NCBI GenBank assembly: GCA_030710605.1
Contig: CP092882.1
Location: 16,614,062 to 16,678,061, forward strand
Length of the DNA: 64,000 nucleotides
Source: Cordylochernes scorpioides
Taxonomy: Eukaryota > Arthropoda > Arachnida > Pseudoscorpiones > Chernetidae
Direction: 5' to 3'
The notes under the pieces were generated by a model. It ran no database searches and was not told the origin of the DNA. It saw only the letters and a program-made list of their open reading frames with translations. Position 1 is the first letter of the stretch. Every line of letters starts with the position of its first letter. The translations under genes and the position numbers were made by a program. Below, piece by piece: positions 32,901-43,641 of this stretch.

Positions 32901-33387
32901 CCAGCAGGGCCTGGGTTTCCCTCCTCCTCTCATCATCCCGGATCTTGTCATTCTTGAGGACTGCCAGGATCTCATCAGCAGCTCCACAGAGGATGTCCTT
33001 GGGCTGATCCCCAATGGATTCCTGGATGAAGCTGAGGAGAATGTCGTAGATGTGCCTGGTCTCTGCGGTCTTGGGGACATACACGATGCCCACCATGTTC
33101 TCCACTCCTTCAGATAGAAGAGTCTGTCCTTTCACCTTGAGGAGATCAGAGGCATTGGTGTCATCCTTCTTGATCCTCTTGGGCTTGCTTTCCAGGGACT
33201 TCTCCGGCCGGGTCCTCTTATACCGGTCTCCCATCCTGGTGCCATCCAGCTTGCCCACCAGGGTGAGCACCTCGCCAGTGGCTTCATCTCTGGGTCTCCT
33301 CTCAATGAGTCGGGTGTCGGCCTGAAGGACCAAGTTAGAGTTGGCCTTGTACTCATACTGGAGGGAACGGGCAGTAGCATCAGCCAT
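26998..33387 (-). CDS. SNRNP200: U5 snRNP 200 kDa helicase (Brr2), intronless
   Basis: A complete 2129-residue Brr2, the Ski2-like RNA helicase of the U5 snRNP that unwinds U4/U6 in the nucleus to activate the spliceosome. Length matches the family (human about 2136). Order: N-terminal region with acidic stretch (about 207-232), PWI-like part (about 258-340), first cassette with APTGAGKT (494-501), DEIH (606-609), LSATLPN and MLGRAGRP, first Sec63 unit, then second cassette with APTGSGKT (about 1340), [12 protein letters not shown] and MVGRANRP, second Sec63 unit, and an acidic C-terminus. The second cassette keeps the family's altered motifs, as expected for a non-hydrolysing regulatory cassette. 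ATG at 33385-33387 gives the conserved start. No introns, frameshifts or stops; GC-rich, host-like codon use. It looks functional. A 5' UTR intron is possible (acceptor-like TTCTAACAG upstream). Confidence 0.97.
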   Translation of the reverse strand: MADATARSLQYEYKANSNLVLQADTRLIERRPRDEATGEVLTLVGKLDGTRMGDRYKRTRPEKSLESKPKRIKKDDTNASDLLKVKGQTLLSEGVENMVGIVYVPKTAETRHIYDILLSFIQESIGDQPKDILCGAADEILAVLKNDKIRDDERRRETQALLGRLAEERYAVLVNLCKKISDYGSVEKSQATDEHIDETYGVNVQFEESEEEDDDMCTEVRDDESGDENEGEETLVDSTLHANLAQNKTASGKSSKELHPHEIDAYWLQRRLSKFYDDPVVAQTKAGEVLDILKTALDERDIENKLVSLLGFDQFDFIKVLRQNRQMILYCTLLASCQSSLEKTRLREKMLSDPDLEPILRQLENTNKEDSLQEDLREQARRSIPMDEEGPREVIRHQVLDLDQYVFTSGSHLMANKKCVLPDGSFRKQRKGYEEIHVPATKPKPFDNNENLVPISQLPKYAQPAFEGFKTLNRIQSKLHKSALESDNNLLLCAPTGAGKTNVALLCMMREIGKHINSDGTINADDFKIVYVAPMRSLVQEMVGNFSKRLSSYHIQVSELTGDHQLTREQINATQVIVCTPEKWDIITRKGGEKTYSQIVRLIIFDEIHLLHDERGPVLEALVARTIRNVETTQEAVRLVGLSATLPNYKDVAAFLRVSPKGGIFHFDKSYRPVPLEQQYIGITEKKAIKRFQLMNEILYEKAMEHAGKNQVLIFVHSRKETGKTARALRDMCLEKDTLGHFLREGSASTEVLRTEAEQVKNFELRDLLPYGFAIHHAGMSKVDRTLVEDLFADRHIQVLVSTATLAWGVNLPAHTVIIKGTQIYNAEKGRWVELGALDVLQMLGRAGRPQYDTKGEGILITNHSELQYYLSLLNEQLPIESQFVSKLPDMLNAEIVLGNVQSVKEATTWLGYMYLYVRMLREPTLYGISHDKMEEDELLEKHRADLVFTAASLLDKANLIKFDKKSGHFHVTELGRISSHYYCTHDTMSTYNQLLKPTLSEIELFRVFSLSGEFKYITIREEEKIELQKMMERVPIPIKESIEEPSAKINILLQAYISQLKLEGLALMSDMVYVTQSAARLVRAIFEIVLHRGWAQLTDKALSLSKMIQRRMWQSMSPLRQFRKIPEDAIKKIEKKNIPFERLFDLGTNEIGELLKMPKLGKTVHKFIHQFPKLELSASIQPITRSTLKVELTITPDFQWDEKVHGSSEAFWILVMDVDAEVILHHEYFLLKSKFANDEHIVKFFVPVFEPLPPHYFIKVVSDRWIGSETQLPVSFRQLILPEKYPPPTELLDLQPLPVTALRNPEYEAMYKFEYFNPIQTQVFNALFNTDDNVFIGAPTGSGKTICAEFAILRLFSQNPDGRCVYITPKEALANLLYTDWYEKFGTHLNKKVVMLTGETGIDLKLLVKGNIILSTPERWDVLSRRWRQRKNVQNINLFIVDELHLVGGIDGPVLEVICSRMRYIASQIESPIRIVALSSSLANARDVSQWLGTSTNGTFNFHPNVRPVPLELHIQGFNITHNASRILAMSKPVYQAINQHSPKKSVIVFVPSRKQSRLTAIDILTYCAAENQPSRFLHCTEEDLEPFVAKLTDKTLKETVMNGVAYLHEGLNETDRHWVESLYNSGAVQVVVVSHTLCWGLSLSAHLVVLLDTQSYNGKIHTYEDFPITDVLQMVGRANRPLQDEDGKCVLLCQSSKKDFFKKFLYEPLPVESHLDQALHDHFNAEIVTKTIGNKQDAVDYLTWTFLYCRMTQNPNYYSLHGMSHRHLSDHLSELVENTLTDLEQSKCITIEDETNVSPLNLGMIAAYYYINYTTIELFSMSLNAKTKIRGLIEIISSAAEYENVPIRHHEDNILRQMANRLPHKPANPKFSDPHLKTNLLLQAHYSRMQLPAELQSDTEEVLNKALRLIQACVDVLSSNGWLSPALAAMEMAQMVTQAMWNKDSYLKQLPHFTTELIKKCVDNQIETVFDIMELEDEERNKLLQLNDTQMADVARFCNRYPNIELTYEVIDKEAICSGSTVNVVVQLEREDEAVGPVIAPFFPQKREEGWWVIIGDPKNNSLISIKRLTLQQKAKVKLDFVAPAPGSHTYTLYYMSDAYMGCDQEYKFTVQVGQPQQDRDSYSDSD

Positions 33388-33551
33388 AGTTGCTTATATC
33401 TACACCACACACACAGCTTCCTGTTAGAATCTAACCCTAGAAAAATGAATAACATTAAAAATATACATTTTACATCATCATCTATTTCTGAAAATTGATA
33501 CAAAGTTTTACATCTCAACCTTTTTTTTTTTAATAAATACAATCAAATACA
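33388..33551. promoter_or_regulatory. Short upstream region of SNRNP200
   Basis: Only about 160 bases separate the start codon from the first repeat copy. It contains a CA-rich stretch and the minus-strand string TTCTAACAG, which could be a 5' UTR splice acceptor or mere coincidence. No TATA box is evident. Confidence 0.3.
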
Positions 33552-33673
33552 TGATAAGGGACAATTTGGAATATAGATTAAAAACACAAGGTAATAAGAC
33601 CAAATCCAAATAAATAGTGTGTGATGTTTCTGTAACAGCATTGTTAGTCACACACTATATATTTGGTCTTATT
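33552..33673 (-). mobile_element. Hairpin element, minus-strand copy
   Basis: Begins with the inverted tail TGATAAGGGACAATTTGG and ends GGTCTTATT; the loop side is deleted (CAGCATTGTTAGTCACACAC). No clear target duplication. Confidence 0.6.
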
Positions 33674-33765
33674 CACAATGAGAATTAGATATTATGAACA
33701 TTTTTTTTTAATTGAGACATATTTTAAATAATAGAACCAGGGTCCATTTGATTAAAATATGCATC

Positions 33766-33935
33766 AACCCCACTAGCGAGTGCAAGTAACGAAACAGGGC
33801 TCTGACACATTTGTAAGTGCAAAAGTGGAACTGTTTTTCACATGTATAGACGTGAAGTGCACTTATAGTAAAAGCAGTTGCCAACTACTACCTAACATGA
33901 TTATCATGGTCTGTACCATGTGTACTAGGGATAAT
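33766..33935 (+). repeat. Interleaved-complement dispersed repeat, copy 3
   Basis: Same layout as 4086-4253. The base changes (CACTTAT, AACTGTTTTT) are ones that keep G-U pairing with GTAAGTGC and AAAAGCAGT. Confidence 0.6.
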
Positions 33936-33952
33936 TTTAAAAAATCATTATA

Positions 33953-34112
33953 CAGTAGAACATCCCTGTAAAGGACACCTAATTGCAGAGCCAAAGTGTC
34001 TTTTAGGGTGAGGTGTCCTCTTACCAGAGCGTTGCTAAATTGTAAAAATGGTAATTTTGCAAATGAAAACTGTCCTTTGTGGAGAGGTGTCCGCTAAAGG
34101 GAGGTTCTACTG
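33953..34112. mobile_element. Pogo-like MITE, 160 bp
   Basis: Starts CAGTAGAACATCCCTG after TA and ends GGTTCTACTG; nearly colinear with 1544-1703. Confidence 0.75.
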
Positions 34113-35099
34113 AATCTGCTCTTGCAAGCATTAGCACTCTCAAGTAATTAAAATTTGAGAGAGAGGTGCCAACCTATTACAGTGCAATCTCAAACTGTTG
34201 CATTGATATGTTTACTGCAGTGAATCCCTCATCTTAATATTTCTTGGATTCTCCCTGAGCATATCAAAAACTGAATTCCATATTTATACTGAAGGTAACA
34301 AGGCCAAATGGATTAGGAAAAGAAAATGATATTGTTAGGGGGGAAAAGTGAAAGAAGACCTCAAATGAGCTGGCTGAAAAAGGTTAAAAGGTGGCAACTG
34401 GAAGGTCAGTAGATGAGCTGTGAGATCAAATTGGAGAATAGTTATCCAGAGAGTCACCAAAAGTTGACTTTACAGGCACCATTACCAACTCTCTTTTGTT
34501 CATTTTTTATTCAACTCTCTCAGTACCACAGAGATGACAGGGCAAATTTTTACACTGGACTGGTGCTTCAAGACCCCACGTATGAATTCAAGATATCAAA
34601 TTTTCTTGCTTCAACAATACTTTATTTTGAAAGAGCTTATGAAGGGTGTATCCTGGCTAGGTCTTCAGGGGAAAATGGTACAAATAACAGTTTTTGTCAG
34701 TCATGGAGGAGCAGATTGTGGAAAGTAAAGAGTGTGGAAAGACTTGACAACCTTGAAGAAAGACTAGAATTGGGAAGCTTCCTGAAGTGTTTTAGGATAG
34801 CCAGCATCAGAGAAGGCAGTGGCATATAACAAAGGAACCCCTAATAAACAATCAAGACTGGAGAATCAGGAAGAATATCCAGGATAAGAATGGACTGGTC
34901 AGTAGATAATCTTTTGATGATCCTCTGAGTCCAGCAAACTTCCATTTCCTTTTAAATACCTCTTCATTTAGAAGGCTCCACTCTCCAAAAGCCATAGGGA
35001 TGGATTCAAGAAAGTAATCTTCCATATTCAAACTGTTTCTAAGATTGAATTTCAAAGTTGAATTGTGTATTTTACAATATTTTGAGTAAAAAAAAATAA
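34113..35099. other. Intergenic stretch without recognised genes
   Basis: The open frame at 34413-34829 (138 codons) has no familiar motif and no codon bias. I see no RNA gene. Confidence 0.4.
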
Positions 35100-35389
35100 C
35101 GGTAGAAACTCCCATGAGAGACCACCTAAAAAATATTAATACTTCTCTTGGAAGTGGTTGTTCTCTGGAGATGGGCTTAGATCATATCAGGTTATTTTTG
35201 ATTTAACAAAAGTGATCACTTGTTTTTGTTAAATCAAAAATGAGCTGACATGATCTAAACCCATCTCAGAGAACAACCTCTATGAGGATAGAGGTTGTTC
35301 TCTGAAATGGGTTTAGATCATGTCAGGTTATTTTTGATTTAATAAAAGTGATCACTGGTCAGATGGGACCCTCATGGAAGGTTCTGCTG
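35100..35389. mobile_element. Fold-back MITE with repeated inverted segments
   Basis: Ends CGGTAGAAACTCCCATGAGA and CTCATGGAAGGTTCTGCTG are inverted relatives. Inside, a segment with GGTTGTTCTCTG, GGGCTTAGATCATATCAGG and GATTTAACAAAAGTGATCAC occurs first direct, then inverted, then direct again, so it can form alternative large hairpins. Confidence 0.65.
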
Positions 35390-35407
35390 TCAGTATAAAT
35401 ATATAAA

Positions 35408-35630
35408 ACTAGCCGAATGACCCGGGCAACGCCGGTGTTTTACCCGATTGAATGTTTTGATTCAAATACTATTTGTTACAATTATAAATTGTGGTCATGG
35501 CATCTGCCCGGTAAGCGGAAGGTCGTGGGTTCGATTCCCATCCCTTGACACTTTTTTTATTTTATCCATTCTGACCAAAATCTATCCGTGAACTTCACAC
35601 AGACAGAATAAGGCAATTATATAAGTAGAT
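35408..35630 (+). mobile_element. tRNA-bearing short retroposon, deleted copy
   Basis: ACTAGCCGAATGACCCGGGC start and TATATAAGTAGAT end as in copies a and b, but the middle up to the D-arm is deleted. Confidence 0.6.
35491..35549 (+). tRNA. tRNA-Thr-like module, 5' truncated
   Basis: Retains the anticodon arm (loop CCGGTAA, anticodon GGT), T-arm and 3' acceptor strand. The 5' acceptor and D-stem strand are missing, so it is not a gene. Confidence 0.6.
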
Positions 35631-37011
35631 AATGTTTCATAATGTCTGACCTTATTTTCCAGAGATAATTCTAAGCATTAAAACATGAGATTGTTAAAAG
35701 CAATCTGTTTCCAGCTGCAGCCAATTCAGGGTTTATAATCAAGCCACGGGAATAGATTTTTCCAATCATTGTATAAAATCAAACCACGGAAGTTTATATT
35801 ATCATTACTTCCATTCAGTGATTAAACTGCTGCTGGCCGGCCATTAGTGTCACAAACTTTTTTCCTGTCTGAGGAATGGTCTGATATTGATTCCTATATT
35901 TAATATTGAATTAATGAAAAGCATTTAAATACACAAATAGATGCACTTTTTTTTTTAAATGACCACTAACAGACATCCAACTTTAAGTGTGGCTTGGACC
36001 ACCTTACTTCAACTGGTTTGCCCTCTACTTTTTTACCAGAAAAGAGGTAGACCAACAGTCCAATACTGGCAATACATCAACCAGATCTCATATATCTCAA
36101 CAGCCCATCACCAGATAGTTACCCACAGGATAGTGCAAGAAAGGAACATCATTCATGTCAACAATGTCTTCAGAGATTTGTAGAAGGGCATCTAGTTTCT
36201 TAATTTTATATCTAGTCCTCCAACTTCTTTAATTCAACACCCCAAAGGATCACAACTTTCACTGGCAGAATCATAGTTGGTTGAATTAAAATATGTAGTA
36301 TAAAATTTGAAATGGGGAGAAATGGTTTGGATTTGAATAATTGTCTAAATTAAGTGTTGAATTTAAAAGAGATTAGACACTTTTAAATATATAAATGTGA
36401 CTTACCTTCTAGTAACAAATCCCCGGCAAATTAGAAATAGCAGAGAGAGAGAGAGATGGGTAAAAATAAATAAAATAAAGATTATCGAGTGGCGGGAGAG
36501 TGGAACAGCATTCTTCTGGCGGAGGAGAACCAAGACACTTTTCTGGAACGAGACACAGCCGTGATAACAAACGTGCTGAATTATGCAAATTCTCAATAAA
36601 AGGGAAAGAATGGGTGTATCATAAAACATTTGAAGATTTATTATTCTTATGAACTATATATATATATATCCTCTACAAATGCAAAACAGTTTCTTTAAGA
36701 TTATATAAAAGGGCGTACCTGGATCTGTAAAGAAAAAAAAACTTTCTCAAAAATATTTTGAGAGATTGCTCCCTCTTTATCAATTTATTGCAGTGTTCTT
36801 TAAGAATTGAAAAAAAAAAATTATTGCAATACTATGAGGCAAAATCTGTGAATATTTTTAGGAGGCCACAGGGCTACCATTATCACGCAATTCACACCTT
36901 TCATATTAATTTCAGATTTGAACTTTTTTTTTTCTCTCTTACATTTTCATTCTGTAGTCCAGAATCTGATTTTCTAATGGTGTTTTCTTTGAGAAAAAAA
37001 GTTAAAAAATG
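35631..37011. other. AT-rich stretch with a MITE remnant
   Basis: Around 36215-36300, CTTTAATTCAACACCCC and GGTTGAATTAAAATATG resemble the ends of the 5039-6816 element. A short (GA)n lies near 36430. No gene recognised. Confidence 0.4.
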
Positions 37012-37024
37012 AAATTATACAAAG

Positions 37025-37172
37025 AACTACAAGGCAATAAAGACCAAATCCAAATAAACTAATAGTGTGTGACTAACAACGTTGTTACCAAAACATCACA
37101 CACAATTAATTTATTTGGATTTGGTCTTTTTACCTTGTAGTTCTAATCAATAATCCAAATTGTACCTTATCA
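37025..37172 (+). mobile_element. Hairpin element, copy 4
   Basis: Left GAACTACAAGG and right CCTTGTAGTTC are exact complements. Tail ends TGTACCTTATCA. Flanks AAATTATACAAAG (37012-37024) and AAATCATAGAAAC (37173-37185) agree at 10 of 13 positions, a decayed target duplication. Confidence 0.7.
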
Positions 37173-37229
37173 AAATCATAGAAACAAAAATGAAAACAAG
37201 TATCCGATATGTATAGATAAAATATAAAC

Positions 37230-37345
37230 AGGAGAACCTCTATGAGAGAACACTCCCACTAGAGAACACCTCTTTACAAAGAACAATTATCTTTGCCAAA
37301 AAATTATTATTTTTACTATTTAAAAACTGTGTGTCTCAGATGTCC
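37230..37345. mobile_element. Decayed pogo-like MITE fragment
   Basis: GGAGAACCTCTATGAGAG, AACACCTCTTTACAAAG and ATTATTTTTACTATTTA match the 712/1544 family. Confidence 0.45.
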
Positions 37346-37690
37346 CCATCACAACATACCTAATTACTCTATGAATTCTACTCTCCTAAATTAAAGTTGG
37401 CAACACCAATGAAGCCTGTATAGATTTCATTATGTACATTCATCCTTATCTTTTTCATATTTAATTATTATTTTATTTCTTTTTAAGTTTTCATTTATAA
37501 TTTTTTATGAACGATGTAATAAAAGTGGATTTAATCTCAATCTCTCTCATTTTTTCTGTTATTATCAAAGAAACGTAGAGAGGTTTTTTTTTTTTAAATA
37601 TATATTTATAGAATCCTTTCTTTACGTCTCTTAAATCTGACGATATATTTCGATATAGATGGAAATTTTGCCGGGAGGAAATTGATCTAA

Positions 37691-37859
37691 AGAGATAAGG
37701 TTTGCCTCTCCGTTCAAAATAGACGTCTAAAACCAGACGCCATCTAAGCTGGTATTGTGGCTTTGTCACCGACCCGAGGCCGCTAGTTGCGGCGACAGTC
37801 AATAGATGGCGTCTGGTTTTAGACATCTATTTTGATGGGAGAGGCGACCTTTGTCTCTT
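37691..37859. repeat. Fold-back repeat with ~55-bp arms
   Basis: Arms 37691-37745 and 37804-37859 are inverted copies (shared core GTCTAAAACCAGACGCCATC), around a GC-rich centre (CCGAGGCCGCTAGTTGCGGC). The 37864-39143 element inserted just after the right arm. Confidence 0.7.
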
Positions 37860-37863
37860 TATA

Positions 37864-39143
37864 CAGTAAAACCCCTCTATAGTGAACCCCAATGGGACAG
37901 AGCTTTTGGTTCACTATAGCCACGGTTTGGCTATTTTTTTTTTACGTTTCAAAAATTTTAGACCATATAATTAAAAAATAGCCATACACACAAGAAGAGG
38001 CTGCCTCTTAATAGTGGTCACTTCATTTTAATTCCCTTAATTGACTAATTTCCTTATATTAATACTGAATAATAATAGAAATCATTAGATAATAGGTTCT
38101 TCTTATGATTAACATACATGTACCTCTATGTCTAAGTTAAAAATCAAGACAAATCCTAGGCAAAGTTTTATTAAATATATATTCAAAGATATGAAATGAT
38201 TTTAAAACATCATTATCACATTATATAATGCAATTTTTACTTGAAAAAATGGCTCTAATACCTTTTGTTTCAAAGCATTCTTCCAAGCATTGCACCATTC
38301 AAATAAAGTTAGTGTTTTTCTTCCATTTCATGTTTCCCCATATTCTTCTAGGTCTAGATTTCGTTTTTTTTTTTTTAACCTGCCATGCAAAACATTGCTG
38401 ACTTTAAAATCACCATAGTTAATGGCATAAAAATATTTTTTGTTTCATCACGGGACCGTTTATTTGGACTTTTTTTTTTTAGCCCTAAAACGTACGATCG
38501 CGATCGCGGCAAAAGTTGAGGTTGATTCCTCTTTGTAACATTTTTTAATAACTTTATATTTTATCTTTTATAATAGAAAAGTTATATTCTCTTATTTGAA
38601 TATGTTCTTAACATTTTGGTTTTGTTGTTTCCCTTTGAAAAGTTCTGAAAATGGCCTTTTTTTTTAAAAGAAATAATGCTTTTGTTTTTAAAATGCCTTT
38701 GTTTTCTTCATTTTGGAAGCCATTTGCATTTTTTATTTTTCAAATTTAATGGATGCAAAGATATTCTATTTAATAAAAAGTATAATGTGTAAAAATTTAT
38801 ACAACATACAGCAAAAATAAAGTGCAAAAATCAAACAAACAATGCCGCTAAATTTATTGTTTTGAAATCGCGATCCGCGAGCCTAAAACATGCTCAAAAT
38901 TTTGTTTTTTAATTTTTTTTTTTAAATTACAATTCTAAGTTCGTTATAAGCATAGTATTTTTAATAGATTTTATCATTTTGGGACCCGAAATAGGTTCGT
39001 TATAGGGGTAGTTCGTTATTCTAAAAATCGCAAAGTTCGTTATAACGATGGTATTTTCAATGGAATGGAATTGGGAATCGGCGTGGGTTCGTTATAAGGG
39101 AAGGTTCGTTATATCCAGGGTTCGTATTAGCGGGGTTTTACTG
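37864..39143. mobile_element. Pogo/Tigger-like element, 1.28 kb, no transposase
   Basis: Starts CAGTAAAACCCCTCTATAGT and ends AGCGGGGTTTTACTG with TA on both sides. Subterminal GTTCGTTAT motifs repeat near the right end. The interior is AT-rich with a CGATCGCGATCGCGG spot and no intact frame. The family also includes 26201-26351. Confidence 0.75.
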
Positions 39144-39331
39144 TATTTCGATATAAAGAGGTTATGCAAACTAAAGAAAAATGGACTTTTAGACATGGTC
39201 TAAGGAGATAAGCTATACCAATATGTAAATATATTAACAATAGTGAGATAATCTTACTGTATACAATATTATTAATAGCATGATCAGAGAATTTGATGAC
39301 AATTTTATTTAAAATTATCTTTAGTATATGT

Positions 39332-39485
39332 GGAACAGGTCATGATAATTACGATAGTTAAAAGTTGGCAACTTCTTTAATTCTAAGTGCATTACATGTC
39401 AACCTATGTGGAACACAGTTCAATTTTTGCACTTACAAGTGTATCAGAGCCCTATTTAGTTTATTGCACTCACTGGTGGGGTTGG
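39332..39485 (-). repeat. Interleaved-complement dispersed repeat, minus-strand copy 4
   Basis: The reverse complement begins CCCCACCAGTGAGTGC and carries GTAAGTGC and GCACTTAG. The second pair is weakened, so this is the most decayed copy. Confidence 0.5.
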
Positions 39486-39521
39486 ACTATATGACAATGT
39501 TATCAAAATGTCACAATTAAA

Positions 39522-41075
39522 GTGAAGGTTCACAAGTGTTTCATCTTTACAAATTGTCATTTAATATCATTTATAAGATGGATATATGAAACTGGTATTT
39601 TATTTAATATACCGAAATTTTTCAATTGTATAAAAAATGGATTTCTATTGTATATACCAATTAATTTACCAAATTTTTATGGCCTTCCAAAAGTACATAA
39701 GCCAAACACACCTTTACGTCCGATTGTTTCCTATGCTGGTTCTCCTCTTTACCCCCTCACTAAATTTATTTCATCCATCATCTCTCCCCTCCAGAAATTA
39801 CTTCCCCACACTGTCCCTAATTCTACAGTAGCTGCAAAAACGATCAGAGACCTTTCAATTTCTAATAACAGCCGTATGGTATCTTTCGACGTTGAATCAC
39901 TCTACACTTCAATCCCACATAATGAAGCTATTCTAGCACTTCAAAAATTTACAGAAACCCATCAAAATCTAGATTTCCCTTTCTCCACAGAGGCTTTGAT
40001 TGATTTAATTAAACTTTGTTTGGAACACAATTATTTTAGCCACCAAAATAAATTCTACAGACAAATCAAAGGCTTACCGATGGGAAACCCAATCTCATCG
40101 GCTTTAGCCAACATTTTCATGGACCAAATTGATCAAGCTGTCACAGAATCAAAACAACTCAAAATTATTTTTTGGAAAAGGTACATAGATGACATTTTTT
40201 GCATAACTGAATCAGATTTTGTAGTAATTTCAAAATTTTTGAATAATTTAAGACCATTTTTAAATTTTACACATGAAATTGAAAATAATAATTCTCTGGC
40301 ATTTTTAGATCTACAGCTTAAAAGAAAGTTTAATCAAATAGAAACTAGTATTTTTAGAAAATCAACCCACACAGGAAATTATTTAAACTTCAATTCTTTT
40401 GGCCCAGTTCATCATAAAATCGCTGTGGTTAAAGCTCTCTCCAAAAGATTAGATACACATTGTTCTTCAAAATTTAATGATATAGTGGAGAGAAATAGAA
40501 TCTTCAGAGAATTAAAAAACAACAATTACCCTAGCAAATTTGTCGAAAAACATTTTTATAAACCAAAATCTCCACCTTTAAATAACACCCCTGATCAATC
40601 AAAAAAACTTTACTGCTCCCTCCCCTACAGCTACGGCTCTGAACGCATCGCCAGAGTCCTAAAGAGATACAACATCATAACTACCTATCAATCATCTTTA
40701 AATTTAAAAAAGGCCCTACGCCATCCAGACACTAAACAAATCAACAAAATGGAAAACAAAACCAACGTAATTTACAAAATACCTTGTAACAATTGCCAAG
40801 CTAATTATATAGGTGAAACCAGCAAACCACTTAAAGATCGTTTAAATCAACACAAATCAGGACTAAGGAATTACAACCCACTGTCTCTCCTTGTAGATCA
40901 TGCACTGAAAAACAACCACACTCCGGATTTCGAAAATACAGCTGTTTTATACCAGAACATTAAAGAAAAACACTGCCGATTGTTCTTAGAAAGCTGGGCC
41001 TCTGCAGAAGACACAGAAAGCATAAATAGAAAAATTGATTTACCGGACATCTACACACCATTTAGATCTTCTTAA
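39522..41075 (+). CDS. Penelope-like element ORF: reverse transcriptase and GIY-YIG endonuclease
   Basis: 517 codons open to TAA, beginning at a GTG; an in-frame stop lies at 39492-39494 and no ATG exists near the start, so the N-terminus is probably truncated. From about residue 50 the RT runs: FYGLPKVHKPNTPLRPIVS, SFDVESLYTSIP (122), KGLPMGNPIS (184) and the catalytic YIDD (221-224), then FLDLQL. A linker leads to the GIY-YIG endonuclease (IYKIPCNNC...YIGETSKPLKDRLNQH, about 424-455) with downstream Glu in LFLESWAS. This pairing defines canonical Penelope-like elements, which combine RT with an endonuclease. No internal stops: surprisingly well preserved for a truncated copy. Confidence 0.85.
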   Translation: MKVHKCFIFTNCHLISFIRWIYETGILFNIPKFFNCIKNGFLLYIPINLPNFYGLPKVHKPNTPLRPIVSYAGSPLYPLTKFISSIISPLQKLLPHTVPNSTVAAKTIRDLSISNNSRMVSFDVESLYTSIPHNEAILALQKFTETHQNLDFPFSTEALIDLIKLCLEHNYFSHQNKFYRQIKGLPMGNPISSALANIFMDQIDQAVTESKQLKIIFWKRYIDDIFCITESDFVVISKFLNNLRPFLNFTHEIENNNSLAFLDLQLKRKFNQIETSIFRKSTHTGNYLNFNSFGPVHHKIAVVKALSKRLDTHCSSKFNDIVERNRIFRELKNNNYPSKFVEKHFYKPKSPPLNNTPDQSKKLYCSLPYSYGSERIARVLKRYNIITTYQSSLNLKKALRHPDTKQINKMENKTNVIYKIPCNNCQANYIGETSKPLKDRLNQHKSGLRNYNPLSLLVDHALKNNHTPDFENTAVLYQNIKEKHCRLFLESWASAEDTESINRKIDLPDIYTPFRSS

Positions 41076-41874
41076 TTTTTTTTGTCTAATCATTTTAATT
41101 TCAATTAGTTAAGTTTTATTTTTAAATTGACTTATTTTATAATTCTTTAAAGGGAGAGGTGCCGTTTTTTAAAATTACATAACTTTGCTTTATTTTTTTT
41201 GCTTTAATGAATTTTTAAATTGTGTTATAATACCCGCGATTTCTTAAATTATATTTTCACACATTAGTAATCCCCTGTAATTAATACCTACCACTTGTTT
41301 AATTTTTTTCATTTATCGCTTCAAAACGCAAAAGTATTGATACATTAAATATATAACATATTACATGTAATACTTTAAACTTTTTTAGTTTCCACTTTTT
41401 AATTTAATTTTTCTCATTTATTGATCCTAAATTGTTTTAATTTCCATTTCAATGCATTTTTATAATTTTTTTACTTACATATAAATCGATCTCCTTAAAT
41501 TTTGAAATTAATTTTTTTAAATACCCCCCCACATTTTTTTTGTTAAACGTTTTAAAAAAGTTCATACAGTTTATTGTTTAAATCATTTTAAATTTAATTT
41601 CAAATGTTTTAATAGATACATATATTTTTACATTTATCTCTTAATGAATTATTTTTATGTACTTATTACAAATTTTTTAAATATAAAGATAGAACTCATT
41701 TTTTTCCTTTAATATTTTAATATATTTTACATATTTGATTGCAATTTTTATAATATTTTTTTTATAATAATTTTTTCATTCACAAATTTTTCCCACCTAC
41801 TCTGTATTTTAATTGATTTCAACTGTGATATTATAACACTATGCGGCGCTGAGTTTGTGTGTACAAAAATGTAA

Positions 41875-41916
41875 TGCCTCGATAAAGGTTGGCGTTCAGC
41901 CAGCCGAAATATTGGC
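41875..41916 (+). ncRNA. Possible hammerhead-ribozyme remnant of the Penelope-like element
   Basis: A 6-bp hairpin GGTTGG/CCAGCC with loop CGTTCAG is followed directly by GAAA and preceded by CTCGATAAA, close to but not identical with the hammerhead core CTGANGA. Penelope-like elements commonly carry such ribozymes in their terminal repeats. The core is damaged, so cleavage is unlikely. Confidence 0.35.
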
Positions 41917-41950
41917 AAAATAAATATTTTAGTAAATCCAATATATGCCT

Positions 41951-42572
41951 TTTATTATCTAATACCAATATATGTTAGGTTATAATTGCAAAATTTCGTA
42001 TAGTGATGTAATAATTTACTATTGTTGTAACAAATTGCTACATATTTCTTTAGTTATGAGACAAACATAATTGTTAGTTTGTTATCTCATATGAATTTGA
42101 GAATTGATTTTAAAACTTTCGATGCATTTAAATAATATTTTAAATATGTTTATAGAAATGTTTTTACTAAGGCCTGATGGCGTACACAACACTCGCATGT
42201 AGAAATTAAATTGATTCATAAAAAAAGCCGGATTATTTATATTTGTTACTTACCTATAATGTAATTATTTTTCAAGGAGTGCTACTTTGTTTACAGTGTA
42301 GTTTTAATGGAAATATCTAATAAACACACTTAAACAACATTATTTTAAAGAAAAAAAATATTAAACAAATTTAACATTTTTATTGTTATTGACACAGATT
42401 ATTAAATTAAAAATTAATATCATTGAAATAAAAAAATAAATGAATTACATGTAAATTTAATAATTATTTTGACAAATTTTATTAATTAACATATTTTATT
42501 TTACATCATTCATTTTACTTCAAATTATTATAACTTTTAAAAATATATAGTAATCCAAACACATCAAATCTG
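41951..42572. other. Very AT-rich intergenic stretch
   Basis: Nothing recognised. Confidence 0.4.
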
Positions 42573-42911
42573 ATATATAGGTTTTTAACTTTTAATTAGA
42601 CAATTTTAATTTATATTTGGTCATTTTTCATTTTGATTTAGACACTTTCATTTTCATTTAGACATCTTCAATTTTAATTTAGACACTTTTCATTTTAATG
42701 TAGACATTTTTCATTTTAATGTAGACATTTTTCATTTTAATTTAGACACATGGACTGTTTATAGAAAAGTCGATGTGTCTAAATTAAAATGAAAAGTGTC
42801 TAAATTAAAATTGAAAATGTCTAAATAAAAATGAAAGTGTCTGAATTAAAATGAAAAATGTCTAAATATAAATTAAAATTGTCTAATTAAAAGTTTAAAA
42901 TCCTATATTTT
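42573..42911. repeat. Long palindrome made of ~20-bp units
   Basis: Left arm (42573-42749) and right arm (42765-42911) are inverted copies built from units like CATTTTAATTTAGACACTT. The left arm has about two extra units. The centre is a short GACTGTTTATAGAAAAGTC loop. A transcript would form a very long hairpin. Confidence 0.8.
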
Positions 42912-42980
42912 AATCTATATAGCTAACTATTATTAGCATTACTAGAAATATTAGCTGACATTTTATGTTTTGCTAAGATA

Positions 42981-43560
42981 CTAGTCTCTATTAATTGTGC
43001 GGTAATTAAACGAAAATCTTGAATAAAATAAAATATAATTCTGTTGGTTGAGGATTGAAGATGAGGCAATGATCACTTCTGTTTTGGTAAGACTAGTCTC
43101 CGCGATTTGAGCTGCCCAGAGAATTGCTAAGAGCTCAGCTTGAAAGGCAGTCTGGGTGAAGCCGTAGGAGAACTGGCTGATGTTCTTGGGAAGGGAAGAT
43201 GATCGCAGTACCAAAGCCTGAATCTCTTTTTGATCAATCTGTGAAAATTAGTGGCGTTGTTACCTATTCTTGGTTAAAACTGAAGGAAAGGGATCTTCTG
43301 AATGGGGGGTATGGCAGCGCAGCAGGTCCTGGCTTTGATTATAGTTCCCCTCCATCTTCTGGGAAATTTTCCTTAAATATTTCTGCCAAAAAATGGCCTA
43401 GCCACTCTGCCAGCTAGACACTACTTTGGCAAATTCTGAAGATTTCATGTGTTCCTTAGGGGTTTAGTGAAGTCAGAGACCTCTTGGATTAAAGAGGACA
43501 AATATCTTGAAATCATGCCCACCAGGAGCTCCAGGCTCGCTTTAGTCCTACATATGAGTC
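42981..43560 (-). pseudogene. LINE RNase H domain remnant
   Basis: On the minus strand, PLIFTD-stop-SKRDSGFGTAIIF (the DGS catalytic motif with a stop at Gly) is followed in another frame by TAFQAELLAILWAAQIAE and TEVIIASSS, the order of an RNase H domain from I- or R1-type LINEs. Frameshifted and inactive. Confidence 0.55.
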
Positions 43561-43641
43561 TCTAAAAATTTCAAAAGGAATGTAAGCCTTCTTCAAAGTA
43601 GAGTGTAGAAATTTTGAACTCTCTTCACACAGAAATCCAAG

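Noticed and set aside
26998..33387. Many plus-strand and alternative-frame open frames over Brr2 (for example 26959-27603, 28762-29505, 32605-33117)
   Set aside because: They are by-products of GC-rich coding sequence on the opposite strand; none has a familiar motif.
34413..34829. 138-codon open frame
   Set aside because: No recognised domain, ordinary AT-rich composition, no neighbouring signals of a gene.
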